NCBI GenBank assembly: GCA_002429245.1
Contig: DIZA01000002.1
Location: 62,001 to 126,000, forward strand
Length of the DNA stretch: 64,000 bases
DNA from: Candidatus Saccharibacteria bacterium UBA6040
GTDB lineage: Bacteria; Patescibacteriota; Saccharimonadia; Saccharimonadales; Saccharimonadaceae
Reading direction: 5' to 3'
Shown here piece by piece: positions 1 to 8,264 of this stretch. Each line of letters starts with the position of its first letter. Positions within the stretch are counted from its first letter, which is position 1. The notes under the pieces are model-generated. The model had not been told where the DNA came from. It ran no database searches and worked only from the letters and a program-made list of their open reading frames with translations. The position numbers were made by a program, and so were the translations under genes.

Positions 1-269
1 AAATTCATGTCGGGGTATTCAGTGCGTAGGTGCGTAATGGCAACCGTCGTGACGGTATTACAGGCAATGACGATCGCGTCACACTTCGCATCGATCAGGG
101 GGTGAATCGCCGTATCGGTCAGTTGGATGATCTCTTCCTCGGGGCGACTGCCGTAGGGGACGTGTTCGTGGTCGTCGACGCAGATAATCTCGGCATCGGG
201 CAATAGTTCACTGAGCCGCTTTGCAACCGCTCGTCCGCCAATACCAGAATCAAAAACGCCAATCTTCAT
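1..269 (-). CDS. murI: Glutamate racemase, N-terminal part (cut by window edge)
   Basis: Reverse-strand reading gives an open frame from the ATG at 269 to the window edge (about 89 residues seen). It would convert L-glutamate to D-glutamate for peptidoglycan precursors in the cytoplasm. The start MKIGVFDSGIGG carries the FDSG(x)GG substrate loop of the Asp/Glu racemase family. IACNT, with Cys70, is the first catalytic cysteine motif, and VPYGSR matches the conserved PYG region. The second catalytic cysteine lies outside the window. A TATACT box at 278-283 lies 8 nt before the start, so the mRNA is probably nearly leaderless. The gene is divergent from the sigma factor. Confidence 0.85.
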   Translation of the reverse strand, partial: MKIGVFDSGIGGRAVAKRLSELLPDAEIICVDDHEHVPYGSRPEEEIIQLTDTAIHPLIDAKCDAIVIACNTVTTVAITHLRTEYPDMN

Positions 270-277
270 CTATAAGC

Positions 278-329
278 AGTATAGCAAATATATTTGTTTG
301 AAATATTCGCTACTTATTTTTCGTATAAT
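278..329. promoter_or_regulatory. Divergent promoters for murI and the sigma gene
   Basis: The minus strand has TATACT at 278-283, 8 nt from the murI ATG. The plus strand has TATAAT at 324-329, 4 nt before ATG 334 and 7 nt before ATG 337. A TTGAAA at 298-303 could be a -35 element, but its 20-nt spacing is long. The sequence between is AT-rich. Confidence 0.55.
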
Positions 330-336
330 GAGCATG

Positions 337-855
337 ATGGACGAACAACGATACATAAATCGAATATTAAAAGGGGACGCGGACGCTTATCGTCATTTAG
401 TGGAGCGGTATCAAACCGGTCTCATTATTCATTGTGAAAATATTTTAAAAGATCGCCAAGATGGGGAAGATATTGCGCAGGAATCTTTTATTAAGGCTTA
501 TAGAAATCTTCATAAATTTTCAAATGAAAAAGCTAATTTTTCAACCTGGTTATATCGTATTGCAACAAACCTTTGCATTGATCTACTCCGTAAGAATAAG
601 AAACAAGTTATCGTCAAGGATGTTGAAGCATTTCTCGAAGTAACAAACCCTCAGCACATTAAAGAGGACGAAATTCACCGTCTTCGTCAATTGATCGAAG
701 AACTCGAACCGCCAAAGTATGCGGAAGTTATTAAAGCGTATTTTTGGGAAGGCAAAAGTTACCAGGAAATTGCGAGTATCTATAAAACCTCTACAAACAC
801 TATTGGTACGTGGATGAGCCGTGCAAAACAGCAACTAAAGGAGAATCTTGTATGA
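337..855 (+). CDS. ECF-type RNA polymerase sigma factor
   Basis: The protein is a sigma70-family two-domain factor that would direct RNA polymerase to a small regulon. Region 2 covers roughly residues 10-80 (DAYRHLVERY, then EDIAQESFIKAYRNL and FSTWLYRIATN). Region 4 is a helix-turn-helix near residues 115-170 (YAEVIKAYFWEGKSYQEIA, then NTIGTWMSRAKQQL). An upstream in-frame TTG at 298 is rejected as start because codons 298-330 overlap the TATAAT promoter at 324-329. ATG 334 or 337 fits a leaderless mRNA. The stop overlaps the next gene by ATGA, so the two are translationally coupled. Its AT content is higher than that of its neighbours. Confidence 0.85.
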   Translation: MDEQRYINRILKGDADAYRHLVERYQTGLIIHCENILKDRQDGEDIAQESFIKAYRNLHKFSNEKANFSTWLYRIATNLCIDLLRKNKKQVIVKDVEAFLEVTNPQHIKEDEIHRLRQLIEELEPPKYAEVIKAYFWEGKSYQEIASIYKTSTNTIGTWMSRAKQQLKENLV

Positions 856-2132
856 AAGATACTTATTTTGATGCTTTAATGGCTGCTACACGACCAAAAA
901 GCTACCACGCAAAGACGGATTTTACGGATAGAGTTATGACATCGATTCGTTCGCCTGAAATATTATCGTCGCAGTTTCGTAAAAAGAGTGTCAATAAAAA
1001 GGAGACACTATTTATGAAACTTCGTCATTTACCAAAGTTTGCTATCGTGGCTATCGCTATCGGTGCACTCTTGGTTGTATCAGGAAGCGCCTTTGCGGCG
1101 TATCAATTGTTGTGGCCAAAACCTGAGGTCCATGTTTCGCAGCCAACTACTTCCGCAAGTGGTCGCAAGGAAGTCGCAATTTCATTTGCACAGTGTGGAT
1201 CAACGACACTGGCATCTCACTACGAGTTAAAATCTAACGCGACGATAACGATTGACGAGGTGCCGATGGTGTTGAAGGCGCACTGTGAACTTGATGCAAT
1301 TGGGGCTTGGGCAGATACGACCTTTCCACATGATGGCCCAGGAATGGGAATCGGTGCCGGTGGGGCAAGTATGACCGAACACGACTCAACTTATGTAAAT
1401 GTCTCGCTCGCAACTCATGTGAAAGCGAAAGATGCGCAGTCCATTACCTTTGAAGGCCTGACGAAATATAATCAGACTGATACAACGATGACACCGACCT
1501 CAGCAACAAGGTATATTGCAGATGGTCGTGATGTTACGGCGGATGGGATACAGGTAGGAGATGCGGTAGCGTATGTGACGAGTAATGTGGCTCATTACAC
1601 ACCAAGTAGCACTTGTAATGCAACGACTTGTAGCATGACGGGAAAGCCAGTGAGCTCAACACTTGTTGCGGTCGTAAAGCTCGACCAACCTTTCCAATAT
1701 TACGATCAATTGGCATGGCAATCACTCAGTGAAGTCACGGTATGTAGTGGTAACCCAGAAGATACCTGTACTGCTGGGTATGGTGGCGCGATTGATTTAT
1801 ATAACGGAAATGCCGTCTTTAAAGATAAAGGCGATCAAATGAAAGAAATACAAGGTGTCGTGACGCAGTTAAACGGTCCATCGACGGTGATTCGTTCGAC
1901 ATCAGGGACGCTCTTTACGATTGTGACTAATACCGACGTTGTGTCGACATATAATACACAAAAAGCCGCTCAGTACTACAACAACCAGGTGGTCAAAATT
2001 GGAAGCACACTCTTTGTACGCTACGTCGAAAGTGCTGATCAACACAACCATACGTTATACGCGGATCAGCTGAGTTCATTTCAGCTTAGCCTCGAACTTG
2101 TTGGGAAGAGTGATCTGCCAAAAGCCTACTAA
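852..2132 (+). CDS. Membrane-anchored extracellular protein, probable anti-sigma partner
   Basis: The protein has 426 residues. A basic cytoplasmic segment of about 60 residues is followed by one membrane helix (about 63-85, from FAIVAIAIGALLVV) and a long Thr/Ser-rich outside domain of about 340 residues. I recognise no catalytic motif. The outside part has several cysteines (for example STCNATTC and GNPEDTC). The gene overlaps the ECF sigma gene by 4 bp and has the topology of an anti-sigma factor, so it may bind and release the sigma upon an outside signal. That role is inferred from position and topology only. No ZAS zinc motif (HxxxCxxC) is seen. Confidence 0.65.
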   Translation: MKDTYFDALMAATRPKSYHAKTDFTDRVMTSIRSPEILSSQFRKKSVNKKETLFMKLRHLPKFAIVAIAIGALLVVSGSAFAAYQLLWPKPEVHVSQPTTSASGRKEVAISFAQCGSTTLASHYELKSNATITIDEVPMVLKAHCELDAIGAWADTTFPHDGPGMGIGAGGASMTEHDSTYVNVSLATHVKAKDAQSITFEGLTKYNQTDTTMTPTSATRYIADGRDVTADGIQVGDAVAYVTSNVAHYTPSSTCNATTCSMTGKPVSSTLVAVVKLDQPFQYYDQLAWQSLSEVTVCSGNPEDTCTAGYGGAIDLYNGNAVFKDKGDQMKEIQGVVTQLNGPSTVIRSTSGTLFTIVTNTDVVSTYNTQKAAQYYNNQVVKIGSTLFVRYVESADQHNHTLYADQLSSFQLSLELVGKSDLPKAY

Positions 2133-2139
2133 CTTCCTG

Positions 2140-2145
2140 TATAGT
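2140..2145 (+). promoter_or_regulatory. -10 box of prfB (leaderless)
   Basis: TATAGT lies 7 nt before the prfB ATG and just after the preceding stop codon. This leaves no room for a Shine-Dalgarno leader. Confidence 0.5.
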
Positions 2146-2152
2146 AGAGGTA

Positions 2153-3235
2153 ATGCAACCCCTGATAAAACGACTGAATGAACTCCGCCTTCAAGTAGAT
2201 GCCGCTTTGGCACGACTGGATATTGAAACCAAAAAAGGTGAGGTTGAAGCGCTTGAAGCGCAACTCGCCACACCTGAAATTTGGAATAATCCTTCCAATG
2301 CACAAAACTTGAGTAAACAACTCGCCGCCGTCAAATCGATGGTGGATCCGTGGCTGACGCTCCATGCGCAGACCAGCGACATGGTAGAACTGATGGACTT
2401 GGACGACGACAGTCTATTGGGTGAATTCGAAGGTCAGATTATCGCCCTTGAAAAAGAGTTTGCCAGCCTTCGAAAAGATCTACTATTCGACGGTGAATTC
2501 GACGATCACAATGCAATCCTGCGCCTCAGTGCCGGTGCTGGCGGAACCGATGCACAAGACTGGACGGAGATGCTGGAACGCATGTATCTTCGTTGGGCAG
2601 AAAAGTCAGGCATGTCGGCATCAACCATTGAACGATCGGCAGGTGAAGAAGCTGGCGTAAAATCAGTCGTGATCGAAATTACAGGCGGATTTGCCTACGG
2701 GAAGTTACGGAGCGAAAACGGCGTACACCGCTTGGTGCGACTGAGTCCATTTAACAGTGACAATCTTCGCCAGACCAGCTTTGCGCTTGTTGAAGTGCTG
2801 CCACAAATTGATCGTCCTGACGAACTCAAAATCGACGATAAAGACCTCAAAATTGATGTCTATCGTGCTGGTGGCCATGGTGGCCAGTCGGTTAATACGA
2901 CCGATAGCGCTGTTCGCGTGACGCATATTCCAACAGGTATTGTCGTTGCGATTCAAAACGAACGCTCACAGCTACAGAACAAAGAGACAGCCATGAAGAT
3001 TCTTCGCTCAAAGTTAGCGCAGATGCAACTTGATCAGCACACCAGTTCAATTACAGAACTACAGGCAGGGGAGTCAGCCAATTGGGGGAGCCAAATTCGT
3101 AATTATGTCCTGCATCCATACACCCTCGTTAAAGACACTCGGACCAAGTTTGAGACCAACAACATCCAGGGCGTATTGGACGGTGACCTTGATCCGTTTA
3201 TGGAAGCTTTTCTCGAAGCACCGACTAAGGACTAG
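2153..3235 (+). CDS. prfB: Peptide chain release factor 2
   Basis: Class I release factor for UAA and UGA. It has 360 residues, the usual length. The N-terminal coiled-coil domain is followed by domain 2 with the RF2 anticodon tripeptide SPF (in RLVRLSPFNSDNLRQTSF) and by the peptidyl-transferase motif GGQ at residues 243-245 (AGGHGGQSVNTTDSAV). The frame runs through without the in-frame UGA and +1 frameshift site that autoregulates RF2 in many bacteria. Its presence shows that UGA is a stop codon in this organism. A -10 box 7 nt upstream suggests a leaderless transcript. Confidence 0.97.
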   Translation: MQPLIKRLNELRLQVDAALARLDIETKKGEVEALEAQLATPEIWNNPSNAQNLSKQLAAVKSMVDPWLTLHAQTSDMVELMDLDDDSLLGEFEGQIIALEKEFASLRKDLLFDGEFDDHNAILRLSAGAGGTDAQDWTEMLERMYLRWAEKSGMSASTIERSAGEEAGVKSVVIEITGGFAYGKLRSENGVHRLVRLSPFNSDNLRQTSFALVEVLPQIDRPDELKIDDKDLKIDVYRAGGHGGQSVNTTDSAVRVTHIPTGIVVAIQNERSQLQNKETAMKILRSKLAQMQLDQHTSSITELQAGESANWGSQIRNYVLHPYTLVKDTRTKFETNNIQGVLDGDLDPFMEAFLEAPTKD

Positions 3236-3383
3236 AACTCTTGAATAATTCTGCCAACTATGGCATAATACGCTAATCGAAATGACAGTTTCGTGAAACT
3301 TTACATCACCTATCTATAGATACGGGGCCTTAAAACCTCGAAACAAACTCAGTTCTTTCACTACGACACATCTAGGAGCATCA

Positions 3384-3845
3384 ATGGACTTTCTCCAGCT
3401 TTCCCCAGTTATCGAACAGGCTCACAAGCACGCGGGCTTCGAGGCTGGCGCGCTCAATCATGAGCTGCGAGAGCCGGGACATCTGCTACTTGGGATCTTG
3501 AAGATCCTGGGAAGCAATAACACCGCAAGAACCGCTCTGACGAGCTACGGGATTACCTATGAGGTGGTCTTCAAAGCCGTCGGAGGCTGGTACAAATCGG
3601 CTGAGACTTCAAGTAGTTTCGTCGAGCTGGACAGCCCGGACACGATCGATGTGTTGCTCCTCACAGATCAGCTGGCGCAACAGGACGGGGATCACATCGC
3701 ATATCAGCGACTCGACCACCTCCTGCGCGTACTCATTGAGCACGACATCGACAACCGAATCAGGGTCCTCCTGACCAATGCCGGCATTTACTACGGGGAT
3801 ATGCTTTGGCGCCTCGACATCGAAGTCGCGAACAGTTCGAACTGA
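3384..3845 (+). CDS. Stand-alone Clp N-domain protein
   Basis: The 153 residues are essentially two Clp_N repeats. The first is around residues 2-65 (SPVIEQAHKHAGFEAGALNH, then EPGHLLLGILK). The second is around 82-148 (DHLLRVLIEHD, then RIRVLLTNAGI). In ClpA/ClpC this domain binds adaptors and substrates, but no AAA+ ATPase domain is present here. It could act as a free adaptor or competitor for a Clp ATPase, which is inference. A Shine-Dalgarno AGGAG lies before the ATG. The codon use is GC-rich, unlike its neighbours, and a long hairpin terminator follows. It belongs to the GC-rich cassette class described in the findings. Confidence 0.75.
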   Translation: MDFLQLSPVIEQAHKHAGFEAGALNHELREPGHLLLGILKILGSNNTARTALTSYGITYEVVFKAVGGWYKSAETSSSFVELDSPDTIDVLLLTDQLAQQDGDHIAYQRLDHLLRVLIEHDIDNRIRVLLTNAGIYYGDMLWRLDIEVANSSN

Positions 3846-3849
3846 GTTC

Positions 3850-3897
3850 ACCCTGGGGAAGGGCCTGCCGTACAAACGGTACGGTCCTTCCCTGGGT
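3850..3897 (+). terminator. Long GC-rich hairpin terminator
   Basis: ACCC..GGGGAAGG pairs with CCTTCCC..GGGT, with an inner stem CCGTAC/GTACGG closing a 5-nt loop. A T-rich stretch follows at 3903-3909. It closes the single-gene Clp_N unit before the ftsE promoter. Confidence 0.75.
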
Positions 3898-3957
3898 AAC
3901 TCAACTTTTGAGACCTTGTATCTATTGATATCTCCATTTCGGAGGTAGTGTTTATGC

Positions 3958-3963
3958 TATACT
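3958..3963 (+). promoter_or_regulatory. Extended -10 promoter of the ftsEX operon
   Basis: TATGCTATACT contains an extended -10 (TGC before TATACT) 10 nt before the ftsE ATG. The 5' leader should be only a few nucleotides long. Confidence 0.55.
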
Positions 3964-3973
3964 AACTACAGAA

Positions 3974-4657
3974 ATGATTCTGTTAGATAGGGTAACAAAG
4001 ACATACGGAAAGGACACAGCACCGGCATTAAGTCGGCTGAGTCTCTTTATTGAACCACGAGAATTCGTGATTATTGTTGGTGCCTCTGGAGCAGGGAAAT
4101 CAACGCTCTTAAAACTCCTCACGCGTGAAGAGAAACCAACCAGTGGCAAGATCGTTGTTGGTGGTATTGACTACGACACGCTCAAAGATAGCCAAATTCC
4201 AATGCTTCGTCGCAAGATCGGTGTTGTTTTTCAGGACTTTAAACTTTTGCCACAACGAACGGTGTTCGAAAACATCGCTTTTGCCCTTGAGATCGCTGGT
4301 ATGACTGGCCGCGAAATTAAGAATACCGTACCAAAGGTGATTGACTTGGTCGGGCTATCTGGCAAAGAAAAGAACTTCCCAAGTCAGCTTTCTGGTGGTG
4401 AACGACAGCGTGTTGCGATTGCTCGCGCGGTGGTTCGTCAACCAAAAATTCTCATCGCCGATGAGCCAACGGGAAACCTTGACCCAAAGCACTCTTGGGA
4501 CATTGTAAGACTTTTGGAGAAAATCAATAAGTACGGCACTACAGTCCTCTTGACGACGCACAATGCGGAGATCGTGAACAAGCTGAAACGGCGAGTCATC
4601 ACGATTGAAGGCGGCAAAATTACTGGTGACCAGGCCGAAGGAAGTTATCGTCAGTAG
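3974..4657 (+). CDS. ftsE: Cell division ABC transporter ATPase FtsE
   Basis: ATPase of the FtsEX complex, which sits at the septum and drives peptidoglycan hydrolases rather than transport. It has 227 residues, typical for FtsE. Walker A GASGAGKS is at 36-43, the Q loop is VVFQDFKLLP, the signature LSGGERQRVAIARA is near 138, Walker B is ILIADEPTGNLDP, and an H-loop His follows in LLTTHNAEI. ftsX follows after 17 nt and a CHAP hydrolase comes next, so this is the complete FtsEX-PcsB-like module. Confidence 0.95.
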   Translation: MILLDRVTKTYGKDTAPALSRLSLFIEPREFVIIVGASGAGKSTLLKLLTREEKPTSGKIVVGGIDYDTLKDSQIPMLRRKIGVVFQDFKLLPQRTVFENIAFALEIAGMTGREIKNTVPKVIDLVGLSGKEKNFPSQLSGGERQRVAIARAVVRQPKILIADEPTGNLDPKHSWDIVRLLEKINKYGTTVLLTTHNAEIVNKLKRRVITIEGGKITGDQAEGSYRQ

Positions 4658-4674
4658 GGCGCAAAGGAATAGAT

Positions 4675-5658
4675 ATGGCTAAGGGAAAAAAGAAACTCGA
4701 CTCAAAAACCTACGCGAAGCAGAAGCGTCACCACCGACAGTGGACGACGTTCATGCGCATGATCCGTTACGGTGTTAATAATTTTACCCGTAATGCATGG
4801 CTAACGATTGCCGCCACGGCAATTATGACGATCACACTGCTTGTGATCTTTACGAGCGTTGTTTCACGTAATGTCCTTATTGATACGCTGACAAACCTTC
4901 GTGATAACGTCAGCATGTCGATTTATCTTAAGACTGAAACGACGCAGGATGACGCAAGCAAGATTGCAAATGAACTCCGCAAAGAGTCGAGTGTCATTAC
5001 GGTTGCTGTTGTCACGCCAGAACAAGCCCGTGACAAATATATTGAACAAAACAAAGTTGATCCACAGTCACTTGATGTTTTGAAACAAGCGACGAATAAA
5101 TTCCCATGGACGCTTGATATTAAAGTCCAAGATATTAACGATACGAAACAATTATCTGATTTCGTGAAGACGAATGAAACATATAAAGCCAATGCCGATC
5201 CAGATCACGCACCATCCTTCGCGGGAACACGGAGGGCAACGATTGAATCAATCGGAAATGCGGCCAACTTTGCGCAAAAGATCGGTATCGTGGTGAGCGC
5301 TGTTTTCGTAGTTGTCTCAACTTTGATTATCTTTAATACGATTCGTATGGCGATCTTTAACCGACGCGAAGAAATTCAAATGATGAAACTCATTGGCGCT
5401 GAACGATCCTTTATTCGTGGTCCATTCGTGGTAGAAGCAATCGTGTACGGCTTCTTCGCGGCATTGATTGCGACAGTGATTGGTGGGGGAATGTTACTCC
5501 TTGCCGCACCGTCGCTATCGAACTACTTCAATATTCAGCCGACGATTGACGGACTGACATTATATGCGGGATTTGTCTTGCTTGCTATGATTCTGATCGG
5601 CGCGTTTATCGGCATTATTTCGTCCCTCATGGCGACCCGTCGTTACCTCAAGCTGTAG
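4675..5658 (+). CDS. ftsX: Cell division protein FtsX
   Basis: Integral membrane partner of FtsE, 327 residues. The basic cytoplasmic N-terminus is followed by TM1 (about 42-66), an outside loop of about 130 residues with the FtsX extracellular domain, and three C-terminal helices (about 198-222, 250-276 and 297-320). The loop is expected to bind and switch on a secreted hydrolase. The neighbouring CHAP protein with a coiled coil is the obvious client. Confidence 0.93.
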   Translation: MAKGKKKLDSKTYAKQKRHHRQWTTFMRMIRYGVNNFTRNAWLTIAATAIMTITLLVIFTSVVSRNVLIDTLTNLRDNVSMSIYLKTETTQDDASKIANELRKESSVITVAVVTPEQARDKYIEQNKVDPQSLDVLKQATNKFPWTLDIKVQDINDTKQLSDFVKTNETYKANADPDHAPSFAGTRRATIESIGNAANFAQKIGIVVSAVFVVVSTLIIFNTIRMAIFNRREEIQMMKLIGAERSFIRGPFVVEAIVYGFFAALIATVIGGGMLLLAAPSLSNYFNIQPTIDGLTLYAGFVLLAMILIGAFIGIISSLMATRRYLKL

Positions 5659-5673
5659 GCCAGCTGAGAGAGG

Positions 5674-5702
5674 TTGACTAAGCTTCTCGCTTATGCTAAA
5701 GT
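5674..5702 (+). promoter_or_regulatory. Promoter of the CHAP hydrolase gene
   Basis: TTGACT (5674-5679) and TAAAGT (5697-5702) are separated by 17 nt, with an extended TGC before the -10. The in-frame TTG at 5674 is therefore promoter sequence, not the start codon. Confidence 0.65.
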
Positions 5703-5712
5703 TGGAGCAGGT

Positions 5713-6885
5713 ATGAAACTGCGCACCACCACACCAGTCTCAATTTCTCGAATATCTAAGGGTATCTTGCTTGTTGCTATCTCGGCATTAATGGTTGTTG
5801 GAACGATTCCAATCGTTAAACCTGCCGCAGCCGACCAGTATGATGACAAGATCGCCGCACTGACGGCCGACATGGCGCAGTACCAAGCGCAAGCTGACGC
5901 ATTGAATGCACAGGCGAACACCCTCGCAAACGCCGTTGCCCAACTCGACAACGAACGGAGTGCGCTCCAATCACAAATCGACTTGAACCAAGCGCAGTCT
6001 GACAAGCTTGTCGTTAGTATTGCGGACACGACGAAACAGATTAAGGACAATCAGGACGCACTCGGAAAAACGATTGCCGATCTCTATATCGATGACGACA
6101 CATCACCAATTGAACTACTCGCAAGCAGCACTAATATCGGTGATTTCCTCAACAAGCAAGAGTACCGAACTTCTGTAAAGAACCAATTGAATGACACGAT
6201 CGTCAAAGTGAAAGCTTTAAAGGTCCAACTTGATACTCAGAAATCCGATCTTGATAAAGTACTGGCTCAACAAAAAGATGCTCGTGACACATTAGTCGCA
6301 AAGCAGAATGAACAGCAAGCGCTGTTGAACCAAACGCAGAGTAACGAAGCGAACTACCAGACGATGATCCAAAGCAACTCTGCGCAAATTGCCGCAGCGA
6401 AAGCAACTCAAGCAGCCCTACGTGCTCGATCCAATGCAACCGGTGGCTACACATTAGTTGACGGCGGTTCTTTGCCAGACTACCCATGGAACAGTTCAAA
6501 CTGTCCAATGTCTGGCTACATGTCAACCGAAGGGTCTGACGGTAACGGTGGTGATGGTCATGGCTATGGCTGCCGTCAATGTGTCAGCTACGTTGCATAC
6601 CGTGTTGCGAAGGCAACAGGCGTGTACTACAACGACCTCGGTAACGGTGGGCAGACTGCGCAAAACCTCGTCAGTAAGCATGGTTGGACGAACCTTGGCA
6701 GCACTCCAGAGGCCGGCTCGGTTGCGTCACTGTGGGGAAACCCAGGACACACCGCATATGTCGAAGCAGTTGACGGTGGAAAGATCCTTGTTACTCAATA
6801 TAACTACGACTACGGTACTGGATACGGTATGTATAGCGAAATGTGGTTATCTGCTAACTTCTTTAACCAATACGTAAAACCTTAA
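5713..6885 (+). CDS. Secreted PcsB-like peptidoglycan hydrolase (coiled coil + CHAP)
   Basis: The 390-residue protein starts at ATG 5713, with GGAG upstream. A signal peptide ends near PAAA/DQYDD. A long Ala/Gln-rich coiled coil (about 45-240) and a C-terminal CHAP domain (about 265-390) follow. The CHAP catalytic pair is visible as Cys290 in RQCVSYVAYR and His346 in GHTAYVEAV. PcsB of streptococci has the same layout and is activated by FtsEX. The location directly after ftsX supports the same role here: cutting septal peptidoglycan peptides. It has its own promoter. Confidence 0.9.
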   Translation: MKLRTTTPVSISRISKGILLVAISALMVVGTIPIVKPAAADQYDDKIAALTADMAQYQAQADALNAQANTLANAVAQLDNERSALQSQIDLNQAQSDKLVVSIADTTKQIKDNQDALGKTIADLYIDDDTSPIELLASSTNIGDFLNKQEYRTSVKNQLNDTIVKVKALKVQLDTQKSDLDKVLAQQKDARDTLVAKQNEQQALLNQTQSNEANYQTMIQSNSAQIAAAKATQAALRARSNATGGYTLVDGGSLPDYPWNSSNCPMSGYMSTEGSDGNGGDGHGYGCRQCVSYVAYRVAKATGVYYNDLGNGGQTAQNLVSKHGWTNLGSTPEAGSVASLWGNPGHTAYVEAVDGGKILVTQYNYDYGTGYGMYSEMWLSANFFNQYVKP

Positions 6886-6913
6886 AAATAATTTCTTAAG
6901 CAAAGCATAACTT

Positions 6914-6945
6914 TTATAGCGTACTCTTGGTCAGGTACGCTATAA
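6914..6945. promoter_or_regulatory. 11-bp inverted repeat over the ctpA promoter
   Basis: TTATAGCGTAC (6914-6924) and GTACGCTATAA (6935-6945) are perfect inverted copies around a 10-nt loop. The right arm overlaps the TATAAT at 6941-6946 that would drive ctpA. The repeat may be a repressor operator or an RNA hairpin ending the hydrolase transcript. There is no T-run, which favours an operator. Confidence 0.45.
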
Positions 6946-6980
6946 TTGTATGAAGAAATCAACAAGGGGAGTTACACTAC

Positions 6981-8201
6981 ATGGCCGATCATCTACCAAA
7001 ATTACGACGTGTCCGAAAGGATAACGAACGTCGCATTCCACCAGCTGTTTTAACGATCGGACTTGTCTTTGTCGTTGGCCTCGGCTACATCGCAGGAACG
7101 TTTAATAACCAGATCGTCAGCATGATTGCGCCCGCTTTTGGGATTAAGTCATCATCGGCGACACTCGACCTCTCAAGCCTGCAGACAACGTACCAGGCCT
7201 TAAAAGCGAACTACGATGGCACGCTTGATGACTCAAAGTTGATTGAAGCTGCGAATAAGGGCATGGTGGATTCACTAGGTGACCAATACACAGTCTTCTT
7301 TAATAAAACTGAAGCAGCTAGCTTTAACAATGACCTGACCGGAACTATCGGTGGGGGAATTGGCGTTGAATTAAGCCTTCGTAACGGCCAGATCACAGTT
7401 GTTCGTGTCCTAGCCGACAACCCAGCTGAAAAAGCAGGCGTTGCCGTCGGTGATGTGATTGCAAAGGTGAACGATGAAGTAATTCCTTCGACGATGACTA
7501 TCGATAGTGTTGTGACGAAGATCCGTGGTGACGCAGGGACGACCGTCAAAATTACCGTGACTCGCGGAACTGATATGAAAGACTTCACGATTACTCGTGC
7601 AGAAGTGACGAACCCAAGCGTGTATAGCTCAGTTCAAGATGGTATCGGCATCATGACCATTACTCGATTTGATGATCAAACAGGACAGCTCGCACGAGCT
7701 GCCGCACAGAGCTTCAAGAGCCAGAACGTAAAGTCGGTCATTCTCGACCTTCGTGGCAACGGTGGCGGCTATCTGACGGCTGCACAGGACGTTGTTGGCA
7801 TTTGGGAGAACAACAAGACGGTAGTAACCGAAAAAACCAACGGTAAGGTCGTTGATGAGCTTAAATCAGGGACTGACCCAATCCTTGGCGGCATCCCAAC
7901 GGTTGTTCTAGTCAACTCAAGCACTGCCAGTGCAAGTGAAATTACTGCGGGCGCATTGCAGGATTACGGGACTGCAAAACTTGTCGGTGAAACAACATTT
8001 GGAAAGGGAGTAGTGCAAAAACTCGTTAACCTTCCTGAAGGTGCGGTCCTCAAAGTGACCATTGCGAAATGGTACACTCCGAACGGTAAGAACATCTCAA
8101 AGCAAGGTATTGCACCGGATAAGGCAGTCCAACTGACAACCGACGATATCAATGCCGGACGTGACCCGCAACTTGACGCAGCAAAGGCGTTGTTACAGTA
8201 G
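6981..8201 (+). CDS. ctpA: C-terminal processing serine protease (S41, CtpA)
   Basis: Membrane-anchored protease of 406 residues acting outside the membrane. One N-terminal helix (about 23-45) is followed by a PDZ domain (about 125-215, GGGIGVELSLRNG and AEKAGVAVGDVI) and the S41 catalytic core. The Ser/Lys dyad is Ser317 in STASASE and Lys342 in FGKGVVQ. Such proteases trim or degrade envelope proteins, including cell wall hydrolases, which fits the PcsB-like neighbour. A Shine-Dalgarno (AAGGGGAG) lies before the ATG, so this gene has a real leader. Confidence 0.93.
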   Translation: MADHLPKLRRVRKDNERRIPPAVLTIGLVFVVGLGYIAGTFNNQIVSMIAPAFGIKSSSATLDLSSLQTTYQALKANYDGTLDDSKLIEAANKGMVDSLGDQYTVFFNKTEAASFNNDLTGTIGGGIGVELSLRNGQITVVRVLADNPAEKAGVAVGDVIAKVNDEVIPSTMTIDSVVTKIRGDAGTTVKITVTRGTDMKDFTITRAEVTNPSVYSSVQDGIGIMTITRFDDQTGQLARAAAQSFKSQNVKSVILDLRGNGGGYLTAAQDVVGIWENNKTVVTEKTNGKVVDELKSGTDPILGGIPTVVLVNSSTASASEITAGALQDYGTAKLVGETTFGKGVVQKLVNLPEGAVLKVTIAKWYTPNGKNISKQGIAPDKAVQLTTDDINAGRDPQLDAAKALLQ

Positions 8202-8244
8202 AGGCAACACGGAAAAGCACACTGCTTGTGCTTTTCTTTGCCTC
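8201..8244 (+). terminator. Hairpin after ctpA
   Basis: GAGGCAA/TTGCCTC enclose a second stem, AAAAGCAC/GTGCTTTT. No U-run follows, and the receiver gene promoter (TACAAT at 8250-8255) begins 5 nt later. Confidence 0.5.
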
Positions 8245-8264
8245 TGTAGTACAATTGAACCAAT

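Noticed and set aside
298..336. Longer N-terminus of the sigma factor from TTG 298
   Set aside because: The extra codons are the promoter itself (TATAAT at 324-329); ATG 334 or 337 fits a leaderless start.
2153..3235. Programmed frameshift in prfB
   Set aside because: The reading frame is continuous for 360 codons with no early in-frame UGA.
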